Positions 1 through 8,248 of a stretch of DNA of 35,363 bases are shown piece after piece. Under the pieces are notes generated by a model. The model saw only the letters and a list, made by a program, of their open reading frames with translations, was not told where the DNA came from and did no database searches. Position numbers and translations under genes: made by a program. The DNA comes from Armatimonadota bacterium (lineage in GTDB: Bacteria > Armatimonadota > Fimbriimonadia > Fimbriimonadales > ATM1): NCBI GenBank assembly GCA_021324165.1, contig JAJPJR010000021.1:1-35363 (forward strand). Reading direction: 5' to 3'. Every line of letters starts with the position of its first letter. The stretch's first letter is position 1.

Positions 1-1142
1 CGCATGGCATTCCACTCGCCGCTCACGCTTTCCGTGCCGTTTCTGAGCGCCCTCGAAAGCAGATTCAGTTCCGCAATCCGTTCCCGTGCGAAACTCAGCG
101 CCTCGCGAAACGTCTTTGGAAGGCTGTTTTCGGATGCGGTGGTTTCGGGCAGGTGCAAAAGAGTGCACGAGGCGCTCAGCATCAGCCGCTCAGGACTCGC
201 AGCGTCCGCAAGCTCCTGCGCCAATTCAAGGGCATGATCGAGGTCGGTCCGCCAAACATTCCGGCCGTCTACGATTCCTGCCGCCAGAATTTTGTCTTTT
301 GGAAATCCAGCGCGAACAGCGGCAAGATTGCGCCCCCGATCGCGCACGAAATCGAGTCCAATTGCGGCCGCCGGAAGATTGCAAAGCATCGCATAGCAAT
401 CGGCAACATCTCCATAATAAGTTTGAATGCACAGCGGGGCTGATGCGCACAACTTTTGATACGCGCTTTCGAAAACCGTTTTTTCTTCGCCCGAAACGTC
501 CATCACCAGCCACGGCTCATCTATCTGAATCAACGCTGCACCTTCTTGAACCAGATCGCGCAGCACCTGTTCATAAAGCGGAACGATTTCGGCGATGCGA
601 TCTGAAAGTTCTTTGCCCGAAAGCCGCGCGAGTTTCAGAAAACTGAACGGGCCCAACACCGCCGGCTTCGCCTTATCGCCCACAACGCGTTTTGCGAACC
701 GATATGCCTCGACGGAAAAACCCTCAGCAAGCGAAAACTTATCCGGAAGTTCAGGAACCAAGTAGTGATAATTGGTATCGAACCATTTGGTCATTTCCAG
801 CGGCTGAATGCCATCCCGTCCGCGCGCGATTGCAAAATAAAGGCTGGGATCAATCTTCCCGCCGATCCAGCCGAACCGGCTCGGCACGCACCCAAACTGC
901 AGCGCCGTATCCAGCACGTGATCGTACAAACTGAAATCGCCCGCAGGGATCAGGTCTAACCCGAGCCCTGCTTGGGTTTCAAGCCTTTCGCGGCGAAGCG
1001 CAGCAGCGCCTTCCTCGAACTCCTGGGCCGAAATTTTTCCCGCCCAAAACTTTTCAAGCAAGGTTTTGTAAACGCGGCCCGAAGCGACGCGGGGATACCC
1101 AGGAGCGGTAGTGCAAAAAGGGGCAAAGTTTGGTGTGATCAT
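1..1142 (-). CDS. metE: Cobalamin-independent methionine synthase MetE, N-terminal half (3' end beyond window)
   Basis: I translated the minus strand from ATG 1142 and it stays open for 380 codons to the window edge. Family hallmarks of 5-methyltetrahydropteroyltriglutamate-homocysteine methyltransferase appear in order: GYPRV near the start, IPAGDFSLYDHVLDTAL, EMTKWFDTNYHYLVPELP, VLGPFSFL, ALIQIDEPWLV, IGLDFVRDRGRN and GIVDGRNVWRTDLD. The enzyme methylates homocysteine from folate without B12; it is cytosolic and uses a catalytic zinc site in the C-terminal domain, which is not in the window. The full family length is about 750 residues, so roughly half is here. The gene lies 62 bp downstream of nrdA on the same strand and may have its own extended -10 promoter at 1188-1196. 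No clear Shine-Dalgarno precedes the ATG, so the exact start is the least certain part. Confidence 0.93.
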   Translation of the reverse strand, partial: MITPNFAPFCTTAPGYPRVASGRVYKTLLEKFWAGKISAQEFEEGAAALRRERLETQAGLGLDLIPAGDFSLYDHVLDTALQFGCVPSRFGWIGGKIDPSLYFAIARGRDGIQPLEMTKWFDTNYHYLVPELPDKFSLAEGFSVEAYRFAKRVVGDKAKPAVLGPFSFLKLARLSGKELSDRIAEIVPLYEQVLRDLVQEGAALIQIDEPWLVMDVSGEEKTVFESAYQKLCASAPLCIQTYYGDVADCYAMLCNLPAAAIGLDFVRDRGRNLAAVRAGFPKDKILAAGIVDGRNVWRTDLDHALELAQELADAASPERLMLSASCTLLHLPETTASENSLPKTFREALSFARERIAELNLLSRALRNGTESVSGEWNAM

Positions 1143-1187
1143 AACGGTGTTTGAGCGCTGCCGGATGGAGGCGCTTTTGGCGGGTCA

Positions 1188-1196
1188 ATTTTACCA
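1188..1196 (-). promoter_or_regulatory. metE: Candidate extended -10 promoter for metE
   Basis: On the minus strand the bases read TGG followed by TAAAAT, an extended -10 (TGn plus five of six consensus bases). It sits about 45 bp upstream of the metE ATG and just inside the nrdA-metE gap. The same nine bases occur upstream of nrdB. No good -35 is visible, which extended -10 promoters tolerate. Confidence 0.4.
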
Positions 1197-1204
1197 GGTG
1201 AGAC

Positions 1205-4063
1205 CTATTGGCAGGCTTCGCACGATTCGCCGCTGCGCATCGCTTCGATCGAGCACGCCGCCTTCTCTTCGGTCGTATAAACTTGCTTCTTCACGCTCAC
1301 GGTGGCTTTTTCGATGTTGGATGCGCCAAGCGTGCGCAGATAGTAAGTGGTCTTCAGGCCCGCGTGCCACGCTCTTCGATACATGTGCGAAAGGGCTTTC
1401 ATGTCCGGCACACCCATGAACAGATTGAGCGACTGCGATTGATCAATCCACTTTTGCCTTCGCGCGGCTGCGTCAATCAGCGCTTCGAACGGAAGCTTGA
1501 ACGCCGTAACATAACGGTTTTTCACTTCCTGGGGAATCTCCGGAATTCCGTCGAGGTCGCCATCGTAATATTTCACTTGATCAATGATTTCGGGAATCCA
1601 AAGCCCCAACGCTTTCAGGTCTTTTACCAAAAACGGATTGACAACCAAAAAGTCGCCCGAAAGGTTGCTTTTGGCGAACATGTTTCGGTACATCGGTTCG
1701 ATGCACGGCGAGGTTCCCATGATGTTCGCTATCGTCGCCGTTGGAGCGATCGCGATGACATTCGAATTGCGCATTCCCTGCTTCTTGATTTTTTCTCGAA
1801 GCGGCTGCCAATCCATTTTGCCTCCGCGCGGCACTTCAATCGGTTCGCCTCGCTCGGCCTCGAGCAGATCGAGCGTATCTTGCGGCAACAGCCCTCGATC
1901 CCATTTCGAACCTTTGTAACTTGAATACGTGCCGCGTTCCTTGGCCAAGTCGCTGCTGGCTTCATAGGCGTAATACGCGATCGCTTCCATAAACTCGTCG
2001 TTGAATTCGAGCGCTTCCTCTGATGCGAACCCGATGCCTTTGCGGTACAGCGCGTATTGCAGACCCATCACCCCAAGACCGATGGGGCGGTGCCGCAAAT
2101 TGCTGGTCTTTGCGGCTTCGGTTGGATAGTAGTTGATGTCAATCACGTTATCCAGCGCACGAACCGCGATGCGAACGGTTTCGCGCAGTTTTTGATGATC
2201 AATTTCGCCTTCCGGCGTCAGGTGCGTATCCAAAACGATCGAACCCAGGTTGCAAACTGCGGTTTCTTCGGCATTGGTGTTGAGCGTAATCTCGGTGCAA
2301 AGATTGCTGCTGTGCACCACTCCAACGTGGTCTTGCGGGCTGCGGATGTTGCACGGATCTTTGAACGTCATCCACGGATGCCCAGTTTCGAAGATCATTT
2401 GAAGCATGCGCTTCCACAAATCCAGCGCTTCGATTTTGCGGCCATAAATCTCGCCGCGTTCCGCCATTGCCTCGTATTCCAAATACCTTTTTTCAAAAGC
2501 CTTGCCATAAAGGTCATGCAGATCGGGCACTTGGTTGCTTTGGAACAGCGTCCAATGCTGCCGCGCTTCCATCCGTTTCATAAACAGATCAGGAATCCAA
2601 TTCGCGGTGTTCATGTCGTGCGTCCGCCGCCGGTCATCGCCGGTGTTCCGCCGCAGTTCCAAAAAATCGAAAATATCGCTGTGCCAGCTTTCAAGATATG
2701 CGCAGCCTGACCCCGCGCGCTTGCCCCCCTGGTTCACCGCCACCAACTGGTCGTTGTGCATTTTCAAAAACGGAATCACGCCCTGGCTTTCGCCGTTGGT
2801 TCCACGAATATACGCCCCAGTGCCGCGGACCGAAGTCCACGAACCGCCAAGCCCGCCGGCCCATTTCGAAAGCATCGCGTTTTCGGCGATCCCGCGGTTC
2901 ATGATGGATTCGAGCGAGTCGTCAATTTTGTACAAATAACACGACGACAGCTGCGAGCGGAGCGTGCCCGAGTTGAAAAGTGTGGGAGTGGAATTGCAAA
3001 ACCTACGCTGCTTATAGAGTTCATACAGTTCCAAAATCCGATCTTCTCGGTTCGATGGCTCCCGTTTGAACAGCCCCATCGCAACCCGCATCCAAAACAT
3101 CTGAGGCGCTTCCAGGCGGCGCGTCTTTCCACGGCTCTTGTCGCACACCAAATAGCGATCATAAATCGTTTGCACACCCAAAAAGTCCAGCTCCAAATCC
3201 GCCGTAGGATCGAGGGCAGCAGCCAGCCGTTTCACATCGAATTCCAGCAGGTCGGGTGAAAGGCGCTGCAGTTCAATCGCCCGCTTCAAATACGGCTCGA
3301 ACTTTTCGGCGTGCATCTGCCGCAGCCGCCTGGGGCCGTCTTTTACGATGTCCCATTCAAGGCACTCTTCATAAATATACGTCAACAGAATCCGCGCGGC
3401 AAAAAATGCGAAATCGGAGTCGCGCTCCATCAGCGTTTTTGCATTCATCACAGTCACTTTGCGAATATCGGCCAGCGTGATGTTCGCGCCTAACGATCGG
3501 CGAAGCTCCTGTTCCAATTCGAAATCCGAAAGCGAAAGCTCCAATCCTTGTTTTGCGAATTCGATCCGATGCCGAAGGTCAGAACCCGTCCACATGAAAG
3601 GTTTGCCTTCATCATCGAACGCTTCGATCGGCGCGAATGTGGATTCAATCCGTTTGGGTTCTGCAGCCTCCTGTTCGCGCAAAAATGCGCGGCGGGCCCG
3701 ATAAACGATGTACGCCTCGGCGACTTTGTAATGCCCCGCATGCATCAGTTCGGCTTGAACGATGTCCTGCACCGTCTCGATGTCCACCACCGCCTTGCCG
3801 AGCGCCCTCACGCGTTCTTCCACCTGCGCGGCAACCGCCACGGCAGGATCGGAATCCATCTCCAACGCCAAAAACGCTTTGCGAACGGCCACTTCGATCT
3901 TGTTGGTGTCCCAATCCACCACCATTCCGTTGCGCCTGGTGAGCCTGAGCGGCAGGGGCGCCGGCTTGAGGCGCTTTCGAGGCGTGGTGGAGTCGGCTGC
4001 CGGCTCTACGGCCAGATCAATCTCATCGAAAGGAAGCGTTCGGTTCAAAGGAGAGATTTTCAT
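1205..4063 (-). CDS. nrdA: Ribonucleoside-diphosphate reductase, large (alpha) subunit, class I, with ATP-cone
   Basis: Reduces ribonucleotides to deoxyribonucleotides together with the NrdB encoded just upstream. The protein is 952 residues: a poorly conserved N-terminus, an ATP-cone allosteric domain at about 40-130, then the catalytic barrel. Visible active-site residues are Cys375 (SSCYL), the Asn587/Cys589/Glu591 triad in NLCTEITLN with Cys589 as the thiyl-radical site, Cys604 (AVCNLGS), the Tyr-Tyr pair in TTYYLRTLGA for radical transfer, and the C-terminal redox pair CEAC (Cys948, Cys951). ATG 4063 is preferred over the in-frame TTG at 4069 because AGGA lies five bases upstream; the gene follows nrdB by 8 bp, so the two are an operon. 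It is longer than the E. coli enzyme (about 760) mainly because of the N-terminal extension. Confidence 0.96.
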   Translation of the reverse strand: MKISPLNRTLPFDEIDLAVEPAADSTTPRKRLKPAPLPLRLTRRNGMVVDWDTNKIEVAVRKAFLALEMDSDPAVAVAAQVEERVRALGKAVVDIETVQDIVQAELMHAGHYKVAEAYIVYRARRAFLREQEAAEPKRIESTFAPIEAFDDEGKPFMWTGSDLRHRIEFAKQGLELSLSDFELEQELRRSLGANITLADIRKVTVMNAKTLMERDSDFAFFAARILLTYIYEECLEWDIVKDGPRRLRQMHAEKFEPYLKRAIELQRLSPDLLEFDVKRLAAALDPTADLELDFLGVQTIYDRYLVCDKSRGKTRRLEAPQMFWMRVAMGLFKREPSNREDRILELYELYKQRRFCNSTPTLFNSGTLRSQLSSCYLYKIDDSLESIMNRGIAENAMLSKWAGGLGGSWTSVRGTGAYIRGTNGESQGVIPFLKMHNDQLVAVNQGGKRAGSGCAYLESWHSDIFDFLELRRNTGDDRRRTHDMNTANWIPDLFMKRMEARQHWTLFQSNQVPDLHDLYGKAFEKRYLEYEAMAERGEIYGRKIEALDLWKRMLQMIFETGHPWMTFKDPCNIRSPQDHVGVVHSSNLCTEITLNTNAEETAVCNLGSIVLDTHLTPEGEIDHQKLRETVRIAVRALDNVIDINYYPTEAAKTSNLRHRPIGLGVMGLQYALYRKGIGFASEEALEFNDEFMEAIAYYAYEASSDLAKERGTYSSYKGSKWDRGLLPQDTLDLLEAERGEPIEVPRGGKMDWQPLREKIKKQGMRNSNVIAIAPTATIANIMGTSPCIEPMYRNMFAKSNLSGDFLVVNPFLVKDLKALGLWIPEIIDQVKYYDGDLDGIPEIPQEVKNRYVTAFKLPFEALIDAAARRQKWIDQSQSLNLFMGVPDMKALSHMYRRAWHAGLKTTYYLRTLGASNIEKATVSVKKQVYTTEEKAACSIEAMRSGESCEACQ

Positions 4064-4071
4064 TTGCAATC

Positions 4072-5157
4072 CTAAAGTTCGTCATCGCTCACATGCGCAA
4101 GCGCTGAACTCTTTTGATAGTCCGTCACCCGGCCCTCGAAAAAGTTCTGCTCCTTTCGCAAATCCATCAGTTCGGCAAGCCACGGCAGCGGATTATTGAT
4201 GCCTGGATTCAAAGCGGGCAATCCCACGCCTTCAAGCCTTCGATCAGCGATGTAATCAATGTACGTCGAAAACTCATCGGCGTTCAATCCCACACCGCCC
4301 ACAGGAAGGCAATCGCGAATAAACTCCTTTTCTAAAGCAACCGCTTCCTTCATCAAATCGGTTAACTGGTTTTTGTACTCCTGTGTCCACACATCCGGAT
4401 TTTCTTCCACCAAACTCACAAACAGCTGCCGGAAAAGTTCGATGTGGTTGCTCTCATCGCGAAGCGTGTATCGGAACATCTGGCCGATGCCTGGAAACTT
4501 GCCTTGACGATACAAGGAAAGAACCATCCCAAACAGACCGTAAAACTGGGTGCCTTCCATGCACTGACCGAATACGAAAATGTTCGTTGCCAGCAGCTGC
4601 TTGTTTTCGGTCTTCGTCAAGTCCAAATCGCGCCGCAGCTTTTGGCTGATCCGCGTCACGAATTCGTTCTTCTTTTTTATCGTTGCGATATCTTCAAACA
4701 TCGCTTCGCATTCATGAGGATTGATTCCCAGCGAAGAGATCATATAAAGCAGCGAATCGGCGTGAATGTTCTCTTCGTGCGCATGTCTGCCAAGCACAAG
4801 TTTCAGCTCGGAAGCTGTTACCGATTCGCGGACCACATGCAAAATGTTGTCGCCCACAATCCCTTCGGCCGCAGAAAAATAGCCGATTCCCATCCGCACG
4901 ATCCAACGATCAACATCGGTCAGCACGCGTTCGCTCCGCCACTGCTCGATATCTTTTTGCATTGGAATGTCTTCAGGCTCCCAATGGTTTGACTTCATTT
5001 TCCTATAAAGGTCATACGCCCAATGGTATTTCAGCGGCAGCAAGTTGAAGGTCATCGTCTCGCGCCCGTTAATGACGCGCTTCGCATCGAGCGCTTCTTT
5101 CGCCTTCACTTCGTCTAATACGAACTTTCGGCCGCCGACTTCAAAAACAGTGCTCAC
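4072..5157 (-). CDS. nrdB: Ribonucleotide reductase beta subunit, Chlamydia-like class Ic
   Basis: Radical-generating subunit partnering NrdA; 361 residues of ferritin-like fold. Metal ligands can be assigned by alignment to the E. coli and Chlamydia proteins: Glu98 (FSAAEGIVG), Glu129 and His132 (HEENIH), Glu201 (CMEGTQFY), Glu235 and His238 (DESNHI). The first ligand is Glu, as in Chlamydia, rather than the Asp of class Ia. The position of the radical tyrosine is Leu136 (NIHADSLLY); Chlamydia has Phe there. This argues for a tyrosyl-radical-free class Ic enzyme, known to use a Mn/Fe cofactor in Chlamydia; the metal here is inference. GTG start at 5157 is supported by AGGTGA seven bases upstream. 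First gene of the nrdB-nrdA(-metE) cluster. Confidence 0.96.
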   Translation of the reverse strand: MSTVFEVGGRKFVLDEVKAKEALDAKRVINGRETMTFNLLPLKYHWAYDLYRKMKSNHWEPEDIPMQKDIEQWRSERVLTDVDRWIVRMGIGYFSAAEGIVGDNILHVVRESVTASELKLVLGRHAHEENIHADSLLYMISSLGINPHECEAMFEDIATIKKKNEFVTRISQKLRRDLDLTKTENKQLLATNIFVFGQCMEGTQFYGLFGMVLSLYRQGKFPGIGQMFRYTLRDESNHIELFRQLFVSLVEENPDVWTQEYKNQLTDLMKEAVALEKEFIRDCLPVGGVGLNADEFSTYIDYIADRRLEGVGLPALNPGINNPLPWLAELMDLRKEQNFFEGRVTDYQKSSALAHVSDDEL

Positions 5158-5196
5158 AAACTTTTCACCTGCAAACCCGAAACTGCGGGAAACGAA

Positions 5197-5208
5197 ACGG
5201 GATCCCGT
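5197..5208. promoter_or_regulatory. 12-bp perfect palindrome in the nrdB leader
   Basis: ACGGGATCCCGT is self-complementary and lies 40-51 bp before the nrdB GTG, downstream of the candidate promoter. It could be an operator or a short hairpin. It does not resemble an NrdR box. The role is unknown and chance occurrence is possible. Confidence 0.3.
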
Positions 5209-5246
5209 GCCTGCATCGCCCGTTCGGGCAACGGCGATAGGATCAG

Positions 5247-5255
5247 ATTTTACCA
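5247..5255 (-). promoter_or_regulatory. Candidate extended -10 promoter for nrdBA
   Basis: The minus strand reads TGG-TAAAAT about 90 bp before the nrdB start, with a weak -35 (TTCATT, 5271-5276) 18 bp upstream. The extended -10 is identical to the one before metE. Confidence 0.45.
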
Positions 5256-5320
5256 GTCATCAATGGACGGAATGAACCCTATCGGGGGATTCAGCAAGTT
5301 CCAAGGTATCTTTTCCGGGC

Positions 5321-6067
5321 TTGTTTACCACGTTCCGCAACGCAGTGTTCCTCTCGATCTTCCTGCAGGCCGCCGCCGCCGCTGCACAAGGCGGGCCGCC
5401 GCTGATCACCGATGACACCGAAACCGTTCCCAAAGGCAGATGGGAACTCAATTTAGCTTGGTTCTCCGAATTCGATTCCAAACAGTGGAGGCACGAATTC
5501 CCAACGTTCGATTTGAATTACGGCATCAGCGATCGCCAACACATCAACGTTTCCGTGCCGTGGGTTTTCGTCTCCACCAATGGCGAACGCCTCGACGGAA
5601 TCGGAAGCGCCGAGGTCGGCACCAAATGGCGGTTTTTGGAAAACAAAGCAGCGCGCCCCGCACTCTCGATTCACCCCGCCATCGAATTCGCGTTTTCTTC
5701 GCGTTCGAACAGGCTGGGTTTAACCGACCCGGGAACAAGCGCGGTTTTGCCGATGGAGCTGCAATGGGAGTTCCACAATCTGGGTGTGAACGCCGATGTC
5801 GGAATCGGACTTTCTCCCGGATCGCTCCCTTCCTGGCTGATGGGAGTTGCCGTGGGCACAAACGCCTTGGGCTGCGAACTGCTGGCCGAAATTCACGGTG
5901 ATGGTCTGGAAGATGGATCGGAATCCGTTTGGATCGCGCAAATCGGCTTGCGCAGAGAGTTCAGCGAAAGCGCCAGCCTGCTGTTTGCTGCCGGAAAGTC
6001 GTTTGCTTCACACGGCGCCGATCCGGTTCGATGGACGTCTTACTTCGCAATGCAGTTCAGGTTCTAA
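5321..6067 (+). CDS. Exported beta-barrel-like protein (transporter / phenol MetA-pathway family)
   Basis: 248 residues with a short N-terminal signal peptide (hydrophobic run then Ala-rich cleavage region ending near AAAQG at about 18-23). The mature start GPPLITDDTETVPKGRWEL is the signature of the putative outer-membrane transporter family annotated as 'MetA-pathway of phenol degradation'. Alternating hydrophobic/polar strands and a C-terminal Phe (MQFRF) fit an outer-membrane barrel. Substrate unknown; the phenol link is only a family name. The start is uncertain: the TTG at 5321 lacks a close ribosome site but has a TATCTT box eight bases upstream, while a GTG lies a few codons inside. 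Followed 6 bp later by a membrane protein gene, probably co-transcribed. Confidence 0.7.
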   Translation: MFTTFRNAVFLSIFLQAAAAAAQGGPPLITDDTETVPKGRWELNLAWFSEFDSKQWRHEFPTFDLNYGISDRQHINVSVPWVFVSTNGERLDGIGSAEVGTKWRFLENKAARPALSIHPAIEFAFSSRSNRLGLTDPGTSAVLPMELQWEFHNLGVNADVGIGLSPGSLPSWLMGVAVGTNALGCELLAEIHGDGLEDGSESVWIAQIGLRREFSESASLLFAAGKSFASHGADPVRWTSYFAMQFRF

Positions 6068-6073
6068 ATTCTA

Positions 6074-6883
6074 ATGCATCAGCCCGCGGAACAAACCGTT
6101 CAAACCCCAACCATGGCAGGCAAAGTTGCAGCCGTGACCGTTGCGTTTTGGGCCATAAAAATCGTTGCCACAACGCTCGGAGAAACCGGCGGCGATGTGC
6201 TTTCGATGCCGCCCATCGCATTGGGCTATCAAACCGCCACCTATCTGTTCGTTGCGTTTTTTGTCATCACGGTCGCCGCGCAGGTCATGGCAAAAAAATA
6301 TCATCCTGCGCTGTATTGGTCGGTCATCGTCTCCACCACGCTGCTCGGAACAACCGTGTCCGACAAACTCACCCGAGAAGTTTTCGGCACGCACGAAGTT
6401 GAAGCATACGGCCCCACGGCGTTGGCAATTTTTCTTGCGCTGGTTGCAGTCCTAACCGTCTGGCACTTTTCAACCGGCTCGATCGCAATCAAACGGATCA
6501 CCACCCGAAAATCGGAGTGTTTTTACTGGCTTGCCATTCTCACCTCGAACACGTTGGGAACCGCCCTTGGCGATTGGCTTGCCGACCGGTTGGGAGAGCA
6601 GTACGGATTCGAACGGGGAGCGCTCGTTTTCGGCGGCGCGCTGATCGTGGTGGGAGCGCTGTATCTGTTTACAAAAGTTTCCCGCCCGATCCTGTTCTGG
6701 TCGGCGTTCATTCTCACTCGGCCGCTCGGAGCCACGTTGGGGGACATTCTCACCAAACCGTACTCTCAAGGCGGGCTGAATCTTTTGCGCCCGACGACCG
6801 CCGTAATCATCGCCGCCGCGCTCGTGCCGATGATCGCGTTTTGGTCACGCAAGTCCGAAATTCCTGAAGCTTTCGACGTCTAA
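6074..6883 (+). CDS. COG4705-family integral membrane protein
   Basis: 269 residues with about eight predicted membrane segments. Four internal repeats each carry a Gly-x-x-x-(Gly/Ser)-Asp signature: TTLGETGGD, LLGTTVSDKLTR, TLGTALGDWLADR and PLGATLGDILTKP. This fourfold pattern is typical of COG4705 'uncharacterized membrane-anchored proteins', which look like repeat-built channels or transporters with a conserved Asp per repeat. The function is not established. The ATG lies 6 bp after the stop of the barrel protein, so translation may be coupled; no strong ribosome site is present between them. Confidence 0.85.
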   Translation: MHQPAEQTVQTPTMAGKVAAVTVAFWAIKIVATTLGETGGDVLSMPPIALGYQTATYLFVAFFVITVAAQVMAKKYHPALYWSVIVSTTLLGTTVSDKLTREVFGTHEVEAYGPTALAIFLALVAVLTVWHFSTGSIAIKRITTRKSECFYWLAILTSNTLGTALGDWLADRLGEQYGFERGALVFGGALIVVGALYLFTKVSRPILFWSAFILTRPLGATLGDILTKPYSQGGLNLLRPTTAVIIAAALVPMIAFWSRKSEIPEAFDV

Positions 6884-6900
6884 TCTCACCCAGCAGCCGG

Positions 6901-6906
6901 TACACT
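6901..6906 (+). promoter_or_regulatory. Candidate -10 of a leaderless promoter for the SDR gene
   Basis: TACACT lies five bases before the GTG at 6912 (eight before the ATG at 6915), and no Shine-Dalgarno is visible. The spacing puts transcription start at or next to the start codon. Confidence 0.35.
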
Positions 6907-6911
6907 CGCGG

Positions 6912-7634
6912 GTGATGATTCCCTCATTCGATGGCCAAGTCGCGCTGATTACGGTAGGAGGAAAAGGAATCGTCTGTGTCATCGCGAGTGCCCTTGCAAA
7001 ACTGGGCGCAGATGTTGCGATCGCCGGCCGGCACAAACAAACGCTCGAACACGCCGTTTCCACCCTCGGCGGACGCGGCTTCGCCGTCTCTTGCGATGTT
7101 CGCGATGAAAACTCCGTGCGCGATTGCATCGCCGCCGTTGTGGAACGGGCCGGACGGCTCGACATCCTTGTGAACAACGCCGGAATCGGGCTGCTGCAAA
7201 CACCGCTTTCCGAAACCCAGTCCGATGCTTGGCTCGATGTGATTGACACCAATCTAAACGGCGCGTTCTACGCTGCCAAAGCCGCTTGGCCTCACCTCGT
7301 GTCCGCCAAAGGTCAAATTCTCAATGTGAGCAGCATCGCAGGAACTCAAGGCTTCAGCGGCGCGAGCGCCTATTGCGCTTCGAAGTTCGGCCTCCTCGGC
7401 TTGACCGAAGTTCTGAAGATCGAAGGCGCTCAGGTCGGCGTGCGGGTGCTCGCAATCTGTCCCGGCCCCGTAGATACCGACATTTGGGGCAGTTGGGCCA
7501 CTGGAAACGAACGCTCGCGAATGATGCGCCCCGATGACCTTGCTCGAACCGCCATTTCGATGCTCGCCGCCCCGCGCAACACTGCGCTCAGTCCGCTGGT
7601 CGTAACCAATGCGGTCAGCCCTTGGAACGAGTAA
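6912..7634 (+). CDS. Short-chain dehydrogenase/reductase (SDR) with degenerate nucleotide-binding motif
   Basis: 240-residue classical SDR. The catalytic part looks intact: NNAG after beta-4, Ser in NVSSIAG, and the YxxxK pair in SAYCASK, followed by PGPVDT. The cofactor motif is altered: the family TGxxxGxG reads T14-V15-G-G-K-G19-I-V21, so the first and third glycines are Val and the usual following Arg is Cys22. Each difference is one base from the expected codon. Either the enzyme has weakened NAD(P) binding, the gene is decaying, or these are base errors. Family members oxidise or reduce alcohols/ketones; the substrate is unknown. Start is GTG 6912 or ATG 6915. Convergent with the next gene, 16 bp away. 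Confidence 0.88.
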   Translation: MMIPSFDGQVALITVGGKGIVCVIASALAKLGADVAIAGRHKQTLEHAVSTLGGRGFAVSCDVRDENSVRDCIAAVVERAGRLDILVNNAGIGLLQTPLSETQSDAWLDVIDTNLNGAFYAAKAAWPHLVSAKGQILNVSSIAGTQGFSGASAYCASKFGLLGLTEVLKIEGAQVGVRVLAICPGPVDTDIWGSWATGNERSRMMRPDDLARTAISMLAAPRNTALSPLVVTNAVSPWNE

Positions 7635-7650
7635 AGGAGCGCCTGGGGTG

Positions 7651-8136
7651 TCATCCTCGGCGCGCCGCTTCGATCTTGGCGATGTCAATCTTGCGCATCT
7701 CCATCATCACCTGAAACGCCCGTTTTGCTGCCGCCCTGTCAGGATCGGAGAGTGCATCGGTCAATGCAACAGGAGTGATCTGCCAAGAAACTCCCCATCT
7801 GTCTTTGCACCAGCCGCACATGCTTTCTTCACCGCCGCTGCCGACGATCGCGTTCCAATAGCGGTCGGTTTCTTCCTGATCTAGGGTTGCAATTTGAAAA
7901 GAAAACGCCTCGGTCTGTTTGAAAATCGGCCCGCCATTAAGGCCGATGCAAGGAATTCCCATCACGGTAAACCTGACTACGATCGGGTCGCCCTCTTTGC
8001 CCGAAGGGAAGTCGGCGGGAGCGCGCACAACTTCGTCCACACTCGAATCTGGAAACGTTTCTGCATAAAACCGCGCAGCCTCTTCGGCATTGCCGTCATA
8101 CCAAAGGCAAACCGTGTTCTTGGGTCGTGAACTCAT
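7651..8136 (-). CDS. VOC superfamily protein, PhnB/3-demethylubiquinone-methyltransferase-like
   Basis: 161 residues with the family opening NTVCLWYDGNAEEAARFY, then ETFPDSS, and the WGVSWQITP segment near the end of the fold, as in proteins of the PhnB-like '3-dmu-9_3-mt' family. These are small glyoxalase-fold proteins, mostly of unknown function despite the family name; no methyltransferase activity should be assumed. The start at ATG 8136 is decided by AGGAG a few bases upstream. Longer in-frame starts exist but lack a ribosome site. Divergent from the BTAD regulator gene. Confidence 0.85.
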   Translation of the reverse strand: MSSRPKNTVCLWYDGNAEEAARFYAETFPDSSVDEVVRAPADFPSGKEGDPIVVRFTVMGIPCIGLNGGPIFKQTEAFSFQIATLDQEETDRYWNAIVGSGGEESMCGWCKDRWGVSWQITPVALTDALSDPDRAAAKRAFQVMMEMRKIDIAKIEAARRG

Positions 8137-8248
8137 CTTTTTCTCCTGCTTCGTTGGACGGTGCATGGTACCGCCTCCGGCCGTACCGAACTTGAGACGC
8201 CCTCAAAAGGATGGATACTCGCGCCGCAGTTGGGGTACCAAGAGTGAA

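Noticed and set aside
226-513. Short ORF on the minus strand
   Set aside because: It is in a different frame from metE, which is clearly translated through this stretch; the sequence is Arg-rich shadow.
1143-1204. Riboswitch (cobalamin or SAM) before metE
   Set aside because: The gap of 62 bp is too short and shows no conserved riboswitch elements.
5158-5263. NrdR box upstream of nrdB
   Set aside because: I looked for the paired ACACTATAT-like repeats and found none; only an unrelated 12-bp palindrome is present.
8090-8248. Upstream extension of the BTAD regulator
   Set aside because: The added residues overlap the VOC gene start and do not resemble the family; ATG 8249 opens the conserved winged helix.
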